Shown: one piece after another, positions 1 to 5,000 of the stretch
Position numbering within the stretch: the stretch's first letter is position 1
Layout: each line of letters begins with the position of its first letter
Assembly: GCA_937874455.1 (NCBI GenBank)
Contig: CALNBE010000112.1
Coordinates: 1 to 23,778, forward strand
Reading direction: 5' to 3'
Length of the DNA: 23,778 nucleotides
DNA from: an uncultured Opitutia bacterium
GTDB taxonomy: Bacteria; Verrucomicrobiota; Verrucomicrobiia; Opitutales; UBA953
Notes under the pieces: generated by a model
The model's input: only the letters and a program-made list of their open reading frames with translations
The model's database searches: none
Told to the model about the DNA's origin: nothing
Translations under genes and position numbers: made by a program

Positions 1-875
1 AAACAGCAATTGCGAATGCCGCTTGCCAACTTGGTGTGTCAGCACCCGCTGCGGGCTGCCCGTGGTCCAGGACAATTCCTCCGCGAAGCGCGTCCAGGCC
101 TGCTGTGCCAACGCCACGCCCGCCTCCAGCAGCCGCTCGGAATCGGTCTGCATCACCAGCGCATCGGCATCCGAATCGCCCTCGCACAGCGTGTTGGCAG
201 AGGAATCGGTTTGCCCCGCGCCGCCAAGCAGCCGGGGGGAATTTTCCGCCACGAGGCTCTCGTGGCACAACACTGCGGCCACCGCGCCCGCGCCGATGGT
301 CAGATTGGCGAAATAGGGTTTGATGGCGTTCCGGTCGTGGGTGCCGTGATTCAAAATTTCAATGGTGCGCTCGACCAGCGGACGGCCGTTTTCCCCGGAG
401 CAAATCAAGGCGCGCTTAATTTGCCCGCTCTCGATCAGGCCCGCAGCCAGCGTCATCGCGTTCAAAAAACCAAGGCAGGCGTTCGACACGTCGAGGATTT
501 GGGCACCGGGATTCGCCTGCAGCAGGCCGTGAACAGCAGTGCCGCACAGCTGGAGATCCGCGCCGAGGCCGTGCACGTAGGCGGCGGTGGACGGTTCCAG
601 GCGGTCGCGGCACACGCCGGCGTGGATCAATAAATCAATTTCCTTCGCGCCGACTCCGGCTTTGGCCAGCGCATTTTCCCCCGCCAGCGCGGAAGCGGCG
701 GAGGGACGCATGGGGCGCGACCAAAACCGCCGCTCCTTGATCCCGGTCATCAGCTCCAGACGTCCGGCGGGCAAACGCAGCCGGTTGTAAAGCGGCGCGA
801 GTTTCCCGTTCGCGAAAGTAGACGACGACTGATCAGAACCGCGAGCGAAGCAATTCTGACTTTCGAGAATTTCAT
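1..875 (-). CDS. OleA-type thiolase (FabH superfamily), 3' end outside window, apparent N-terminal frameshift
   Basis: Translation of the minus strand gives a condensing enzyme of the FabH/OleA group. Visible landmarks are TGIKERRFW, RDRLEPSTAA, the active-site Cys in SNACLGFLNA (Cys codon 475-477) and the His of THQVG (codon 34-36). The Glu in CSGENGRPLVERT sits where OleA has its catalytic Glu (GETANLVYEKT in Xanthomonas OleA, from memory), which FabH lacks, so I favour OleA, the non-decarboxylative Claisen condensation of two acyl-CoAs in long-chain olefin synthesis. The C-terminal part with the last catalytic Asn lies beyond base 1. The only good start, ATG at 873-875, encodes MKFSKVRIASLAV, which fits the OleA N-terminus, but it is in a different frame from the body (TFANGKLAPLYNRL onward, about base 816 down). 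The distance is about 10 nt too short, suggesting a deletion or an assembly error. It lies downstream of fabZ and fabI. A divergent FabH is the alternative. Confidence 0.75.
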
Positions 876-887
876 TTCTTAAAAATT

Positions 888-1002
888 AACCCCGGATGAC
901 ACGGATAAAGTGGATGTTTTCCGGCAGAGAATCCTGTCGTGAAACGTGGTGCATTTTCCCGGAGGAAATAAATAATCTGTGCCATCCGTGTCATCCGTGG
1001 TT
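888..1002. repeat. Imperfect inverted-repeat element with 9-nt periodic arms
   Basis: The left arm 888-906 (AACCCCGGATGACACGGAT) and the reverse complement of the right arm 984-1002 (AACCACGGATGACACGGAT) differ at one base in 19. Each arm extends as three 9-mers of the type NCACGGATG: on the left CCCCGGATG, ACACGGATA, AAGTGGATG; on the right, read in reverse, CCACGGATG, ACACGGATG, GCACAGATT. About 77 nt separate the arms, including one copy of the dispersed TTTCCTCCG word (960-968, reverse). I recall such CCACGGATGACACGGAT strings as recurrent intergenic repeats in environmental Gram-negative genomes, but could not check. It separates fabI from the OleA-like gene and could act as a hairpin terminator or a small non-autonomous repeat. 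Confidence 0.7.
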
Positions 1003-1012
1003 TTAAAGTTCC

Positions 1013-1810
1013 CTACAATCGTGTGGCGGCTTTGACGGCGGTTTCATCGAAGAAATTCCAGCCCATGCCGGCGTCCACCGTGATGCCCTGGGCGTTGACG
1101 CCGCTGGAGCGCGGGCTGAGGAGCCAGACGGCGGTGTCGGCAACTTCCTGGGTGGTGATGTTGCGTTTCCGCATGGTGAGTTTTTCCGCGAAGAGGTAAT
1201 TCTCCAAATAGCCGGGAATGCCCGCCGAGGCGCTGGTCTTGAGTGGTCCGGCATTTACAGTGTTGAAACGCACTTCGGAATCCTCGCTGAACGATTTTGC
1301 GAGGAAGCGCGTGGCCGATTCCAGCGCGGCCTTGATCGGCGACATGTAGCCGTAGCTGGCGGCGGTCACCTGGGCGGAAATGCCGATGGCCACCACCGAG
1401 GCCGCGGAGGAAAAATGCGGCTTAAAGGCCCGGGCCAGCTCCACCAGCGAGAAGGCGGAAATGGCGGTAGCTTGGAGGAAATCCGCCCGCTTGGTTTCGT
1501 GAAATGGCTTCAATCCTTCGGAGTAATTGGCAAAGGCGATGCTGTGCACCAGCCCGTCGAGTTTCCCATGCGCCGCGGCGACATTTTCCGCCAGCGCGCC
1601 GGTTTGCGCCTCGTCCTCCACGTCGCAGACAAAGACGGATTTTCCGGCGAGCAGCTTCGTCAGTGATTCCCGTCGCGCCTCGGAGCGCACGCTGTAAATT
1701 ACCTTCGCGCCAAGCGATTCCAATGTCTGCGCGATATGCCAAGCCACCGATTTTTTATTGGCCACGCCGGTGACCAGAAACTGCTTCCCTGCCAGTTGCA
1801 AGTAATCCAT
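1013..1810 (-). CDS. fabI: Enoyl-[acyl-carrier-protein] reductase (NADH), FabI
   Basis: This 265-residue short-chain dehydrogenase-type protein catalyses the last reductive step of each fatty-acid elongation cycle, trans-2-enoyl-ACP to acyl-ACP, in the cytosol. The N-terminal nucleotide-binding segment GVANKKSVAWHIAQTLESLGA is typical of FabI, where the usual SDR glycine motif is altered. HSIAFAN lies at about 89-95. The catalytic Tyr-x6-Lys is Y153-K160 in SYGYMSPIKAALES, followed by NAGPLKTSASAGIPG and the C-terminal INAQ/VDAGMGWN-type segment. The length matches the family (about 260). The ATG at 1808-1810 is chosen because the sequence matches FabI from its first residues. It lies 12 nt after the fabZ stop, so the two are almost certainly co-transcribed and perhaps translationally coupled. 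No Shine-Dalgarno is visible. Confidence 0.96.
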   Translation of the reverse strand: MDYLQLAGKQFLVTGVANKKSVAWHIAQTLESLGAKVIYSVRSEARRESLTKLLAGKSVFVCDVEDEAQTGALAENVAAAHGKLDGLVHSIAFANYSEGLKPFHETKRADFLQATAISAFSLVELARAFKPHFSSAASVVAIGISAQVTAASYGYMSPIKAALESATRFLAKSFSEDSEVRFNTVNAGPLKTSASAGIPGYLENYLFAEKLTMRKRNITTQEVADTAVWLLSPRSSGVNAQGITVDAGMGWNFFDETAVKAATRL

Positions 1811-1822
1811 CGCGGAGGAAAT
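1811..1822 (-). promoter_or_regulatory. fabZ-fabI spacer made entirely of the dispersed motif
   Basis: The 12 nt between the fabZ stop and fabI start read, in the gene sense, ATTTCCTCCGCG. With the stop codon the junction is TAA-ATTTCCTCCGCG-ATG. The galM-malQ junction has almost the same spacer. It contains CCTCC, the sequence of the 16S anti-Shine-Dalgarno itself, so it cannot serve as a ribosome binding site by ordinary pairing. Confidence 0.6.
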
Positions 1823-2260
1823 TTAGTTTTTGTCGAGCAGCGCCAGCGCGTAACGGATCGTCAGCACCGCCTTGCCGTCCTTGAGGATTTTGCCCGACAT
1901 GAAATAAAAGCTCTGCATTTTTTCGCCCATCGTGACCTCGATGGTGATGGTGTCGCCGGGGAAAACCATGTTCTTGAACTTCGCCTCCTCGATGCGGCAC
2001 AGCACCGGAGTTTTTCCCTCCGCGTTCTCGCCCTCCGCCTGCAATTTTTTCACCAGATAAATCGCCCCGGTCTGGAACACCGCCTCGCAGAGCAGCACGC
2101 CGGGCGTGATCGGGTTTTGCGGATAATGGCCCTGATAGAAAAATTCCTCCGCCCGCAACGTGCGCCGGCAAGTCGCCCCGTTTTCGCGCAGCTCCACAAT
2201 TTCGTCCACAAACAAAAACGGCGGCCGGTGCGGAATGGTATCAAGAACCTCTTGTTGCAT
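1823..2260 (-). CDS. fabZ: 3-hydroxyacyl-ACP dehydratase, FabZ-like
   Basis: This 145-residue hotdog-fold protein removes water from 3-hydroxyacyl-ACP, feeding enoyl-ACP to FabI directly downstream. It opens with the FabZ-type segment IPHRPPFLFVDEIVEL and has the active-site block GHYPQNPITPGVLLCEAV. H45 and E59 are 14 residues apart, as H54/E68 are in E. coli FabZ. The rest (FKNMVFPGDTITIEV, then a final strand) also fits. I chose ATG at 2258-2260 because the homologous region starts there. A longer in-frame reading to 2539 would cover the divergent gene's promoter and coding sequence. The length suits FabZ, but some Verrucomicrobia carry several hotdog dehydratases, so exact chain-length specificity is open. 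An 8-bp hairpin lies just upstream. Confidence 0.92.
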   Translation of the reverse strand: MQQEVLDTIPHRPPFLFVDEIVELRENGATCRRTLRAEEFFYQGHYPQNPITPGVLLCEAVFQTGAIYLVKKLQAEGENAEGKTPVLCRIEEAKFKNMVFPGDTITIEVTMGEKMQSFYFMSGKILKDGKAVLTIRYALALLDKN

Positions 2261-2266
2261 AACCGC

Positions 2267-2286
2267 CAAGGCATAGAGATGCCTTG
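2267..2286 (-). promoter_or_regulatory. Perfect inverted repeat in the fabZ 5' leader (operator or RNA hairpin candidate)
   Basis: CAAGGCAT-AGAG-ATGCCTTG is a perfect 8-bp inverted repeat with a 4-nt loop, ending 6 nt before the fabZ start codon and lying in the 106-nt divergent region between fabZ and the gene at 2367. It could be a repressor operator for the fab genes or a leader hairpin that affects translation. I do not recognise it as a known FabR, FapR or FabT site. Confidence 0.45.
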
Positions 2287-2366
2287 ATGCGTTGCCAGAA
2301 AAAAGCCCCCGGGCATCAGCTGTGTTTCCGGTTGCCATTTCCTCCGCGCGGTCAAATCTCCTCCGC

Positions 2367-4046
2367 ATGCAGCCCGTCCTCGTTGCCCTGCTCGCCCTAG
2401 CAAGCGCTTCCCCCGCGATTGCCTCCGCTGACTCCGCTTCCCCCGACGGCTGGGACCGGGAGCGGTTTTTTAGGGAGGTACGGCTTTTTGAAATTTCGGA
2501 GCCGACCAGCGCAAAGCCAGAGCAGATCTTCATGACCAAAATGCTGGAGGAGCAATTGCAACGGCCCTTGCGCGAGGAGGAACGCCGGGTGCTTGGCCGA
2601 ACGGACTCCGGGAAGTGGCGCGTTTACGAGGATGATCAGGTTCGTTTTGAACTCCCGGACGATCCGCTGCTGAAAGTCAGCCTCAGCACACCCGCAACCC
2701 CCAAGTCTGCCTCCGTGGTGGGTGGTGCCGTCAGGAGCGGCAGCATCAGTTCCTTCAAACGCTACGTCGTGACCGTGGGCGAAAATGTGCCCTATGTGTT
2801 GCTGTTTCTGGGTGAAACCACCGACCTCGACAACAGCGTCTGCTTCTGCGGACCCATTGTTTTTGAAAAAATCACCCTCCGCGAAGGCAATTTGCGCCGC
2901 TTCGATTTCCTTTCCTCCGGGGACATCAAACGCGCTCAGGCCATCGGCGCGACCGAGCGGCTGGTGCTGCACGAATGGACCCACACGGCGATCCCGCAAG
3001 CGGCCTACGCCCGCATCGCCGCCTCTCTCACTCTCAAGAAAAAGAGCCCGCTCAGCCGGGAGGAATGGCAAAGGAAAACCGGCAAAGACTTCGCTTGGAT
3101 TGATCGAGGCGCCACCATCGCCGAACTGCGCGCCTTTTTCGGAAGCACCGGAAAGCTCGAAAACAACGTGCTGACCTTCGAGGAAATCGAAAATCCCGAT
3201 ACCGTTTACCATTCCAAAACCATCTGGACATTTCCCCTGAAAAACGGCGCTTTGGTCGAAGACGGCTCCATCAAAAAGACCTCCCTTGACTTACAGCTAC
3301 CACAACAGGGAACCGCAGCTTGGGGTCGCGGCCTGCAGGCGTCCTCCGAGGAAGGCAGTCCTTGGGAGAATACTCATGATGGCACTGCCACGATCCCCGC
3401 GACTCCGGAAAATCTGGCTTATTTTTGGGAACAGTTTCTCAACGAATCCATCACCAACGACCCCGAATTTTGGGACACTTGGTGTGTCACCGCCAGCAGC
3501 CTCCACGGCAGGGACATTGTCAATCCCGCCATCCTTCCCGTCGTCAAAAAGCATTTCCTCAATCCGCGACTCCCGCCAGAAAAGGCCGCCGCGCTTCTGG
3601 AAACTTACGGGCACGGAGACCTGCTGCCCGAAATGATCCTCGCCCGGCTGCAAATGGAATTTTCCTTCTGGGAGAAAAACCCGCAGGCCGATCCCGTTGC
3701 CCTCGGCTTTTCCTCCGCGCTGTTGCAATATCTCGACGAACCCCGGCAGCGGAAATGGATTCGCCAGGGACTCCTGCATCCCAGTGCGTACATCCGCTTT
3801 CAAGCCATTTTTATGTGCGACCAACTGCCGAACGAGGAAGGCGCGGCCACAGTGCGCCAGCTTTTGGCGGAGGAAAAAGCGCCTCCGGCCATTCGCTCCG
3901 CAGCCTTGAACCTGCTCGCCGAAAAGGCCGGTTCCTGGCTCACCGCGGCGGATCGCACTTGGGTGAAAACGCTGGTCGCGGCAGAGGAACACACTTACGC
4001 CCGAGACACCCTGCTCCGCTGGCTTGAAGAATCGACGGAAGAATAA
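2367..4046 (+). CDS. Secreted protein of unknown function with HEAT-like repeats and an HEWTH motif
   Basis: I do not recognise the family. The chosen ATG (2367-2369) gives a 559-residue protein with a clear signal peptide, MQPVLVALLALASASPAIASA, cleaved near residue 20. An in-frame ATG 75 nt upstream would bury it. A first part (about 30-330) has many beta-type segments, two close cysteines (C159, C161 in VCFCGP) and LVLHEWTHTAI, where H202-E-W-T-H206 matches the HExxH zinc-protease pattern. I see no second-helix ligand to confirm a protease. The C-terminal third (about 430-550) is alpha-helical and repetitive, for example LLHPSAYIRFQAIFMCDQLP and APPAIRSAALNLLAEKAG, like HEAT repeats. Location is probably periplasm or outside. 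It is divergent from fabZ and convergent with the SGNH hydrolase gene. Confidence 0.85.
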   Translation: MQPVLVALLALASASPAIASADSASPDGWDRERFFREVRLFEISEPTSAKPEQIFMTKMLEEQLQRPLREEERRVLGRTDSGKWRVYEDDQVRFELPDDPLLKVSLSTPATPKSASVVGGAVRSGSISSFKRYVVTVGENVPYVLLFLGETTDLDNSVCFCGPIVFEKITLREGNLRRFDFLSSGDIKRAQAIGATERLVLHEWTHTAIPQAAYARIAASLTLKKKSPLSREEWQRKTGKDFAWIDRGATIAELRAFFGSTGKLENNVLTFEEIENPDTVYHSKTIWTFPLKNGALVEDGSIKKTSLDLQLPQQGTAAWGRGLQASSEEGSPWENTHDGTATIPATPENLAYFWEQFLNESITNDPEFWDTWCVTASSLHGRDIVNPAILPVVKKHFLNPRLPPEKAAALLETYGHGDLLPEMILARLQMEFSFWEKNPQADPVALGFSSALLQYLDEPRQRKWIRQGLLHPSAYIRFQAIFMCDQLPNEEGAATVRQLLAEEKAPPAIRSAALNLLAEKAGSWLTAADRTWVKTLVAAEEHTYARDTLLRWLEESTEE

Positions 4047-4056
4047 GCCATTTTGC

Positions 4057-4084
4057 CATGCCGCCGTCGATTGCCGGCGGCATG
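4057..4084. terminator. Candidate bidirectional terminator hairpin between convergent genes
   Basis: CATGCCGCCG (4057-4066) and CGGCGGCATG (4075-4084) form a perfect 10-bp GC-rich stem with an 8-nt loop in the 41-nt gap between two convergent genes. There is no T-run after the stem in either direction, so it is either an atypical terminator or a hairpin protecting the 3' ends. Confidence 0.55.
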
Positions 4085-4087
4085 GAT

Positions 4088-4915
4088 TTACTTCCGCAGC
4101 GCGGTCTGCCACCGCTCGGCCATCCAAGCGTAGCCCGCCATTTGCGGGTGCAGTTTGTCGGAGGAAAGTCCGTCGGAGGGAAACCCTTTGTTCATCTCGA
4201 CCAGCGACACTTTTTTGCCCGCCGCCCGGGCCGCAGCCACCTTCCGCCGGACAATTTTGTTATACGTGTCCACCGCCTTCGCCCGCTGCGGATTATCGGC
4301 GCGCGGAGGGATGGTCGCCACGATCAGCCGGGCATCCGGGCACAACTGGGTGATTTTGTTGATCAAGTGCTCCAGCGTGGTGTCGATGCCCTCCAAGCCG
4401 TGAATCTGGATATCGTTGGTTCCCGCCATCAGGAGAATCACGTCGGGGTTGAGCGCGGGCTGCCCGACTGCCGCGTTTCCCGTCAGCCAGTAGCCCGGAT
4501 CGGCACTGCCGTCCGATTCTTTTGTCCGGACCCTCCCGTCCAAATTTCCTAGCATGTCCCGCATCGTGTAGCCGCCGTGGCCTTCGTGATGCCGCTGCGC
4601 GTCCGGCAAAACAGTGGGCGGGGCATCTGCGGGACGGGTGCGATCCAGCGCGGTGCTGTTACCGACAAAGGTAACCTTGATTCCGGCCTTGGTCAGCCCG
4701 GTATAAAGCGGCCCGCGATATCCGGCATCCCCGCTGCGCGAGCCGCGGGTAATAGAGTCTCCCAGCGGCATTATGGTCAGCGTGTCCGTCCTCGGAACGG
4801 CTGCAACGGCGAACGCGCCAGACAGGCAGACAGACAAGGCGGCCAGAAACATCCGCGTTGTCCGCGGCAAGCAAAGGAAAGATCGCATAAGCAAAGAGAA
4901 GGAATAGGTGTTCAT
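4088..4915 (-). CDS. Secreted SGNH/GDSL-family hydrolase
   Basis: This 275-residue esterase/lipase-type hydrolase has the SGNH blocks in order: GDSITRG (nucleophile S54), HEGHGG with the block II region near 110-115, AGTNDIQ (N167 oxyanion-hole residue) and D253-K-L-H256 for the catalytic Asp-His. The N-terminus is basic and hydrophobic (MFLAALSVCLSGAFAVAAV) and reads as a signal peptide ending near residue 39. ATG at 4913-4915 is chosen; MRSF at 4888 is also possible. The substrate is unknown; relatives act on acyl or acetyl esters of polysaccharides and lipids. Over about 225 residues it matches the hydrolase domain inside the neighbouring protein (residues 404-630), at roughly 70 percent by eye. 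It lies 85 nt downstream of that gene on the same strand, so the pair look like a domain duplication. Confidence 0.9.
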   Translation of the reverse strand: MNTYSFSLLMRSFLCLPRTTRMFLAALSVCLSGAFAVAAVPRTDTLTIMPLGDSITRGSRSGDAGYRGPLYTGLTKAGIKVTFVGNSTALDRTRPADAPPTVLPDAQRHHEGHGGYTMRDMLGNLDGRVRTKESDGSADPGYWLTGNAAVGQPALNPDVILLMAGTNDIQIHGLEGIDTTLEHLINKITQLCPDARLIVATIPPRADNPQRAKAVDTYNKIVRRKVAAARAAGKKVSLVEMNKGFPSDGLSSDKLHPQMAGYAWMAERWQTALRK

Positions 4916-4953
4916 TCGCGCTTTTTCCGAGCCTTCAAGAGCCCTTCCCCGCC

Positions 4954-4976
4954 GGGGCACTCAACAGTTAAGCCCC
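4954..4976 (-). other. Hairpin in the leader of the SGNH hydrolase gene
   Basis: In the gene sense GGGG, CTTAA, a CTG loop, TTGAG and CCCC pair as an interrupted stem (2-nt bulge, one G-T pair). It lies in the 85-nt gap after the strand-repeat gene and has no T-run. It overlaps an AACTGTTGA string that is also found upstream of the strand-repeat gene (7781-7792). It could be an attenuator, an mRNA processing site or chance. Confidence 0.3.
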
Positions 4977-5000
4977 TCTTCGAAACACGGCACCGGGAAA

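Noticed and set aside
10..633. Plus-strand 207-codon open frame at the left end
   Set aside because: It is the antisense of the OleA-like gene, whose minus-strand translation has recognisable active-site motifs.
4159..4180. Two close GGAGG blocks as strong ribosome binding sites
   Set aside because: They are on the plus strand inside the minus-strand SGNH gene with no plus-strand gene following; they belong to the dispersed motif.
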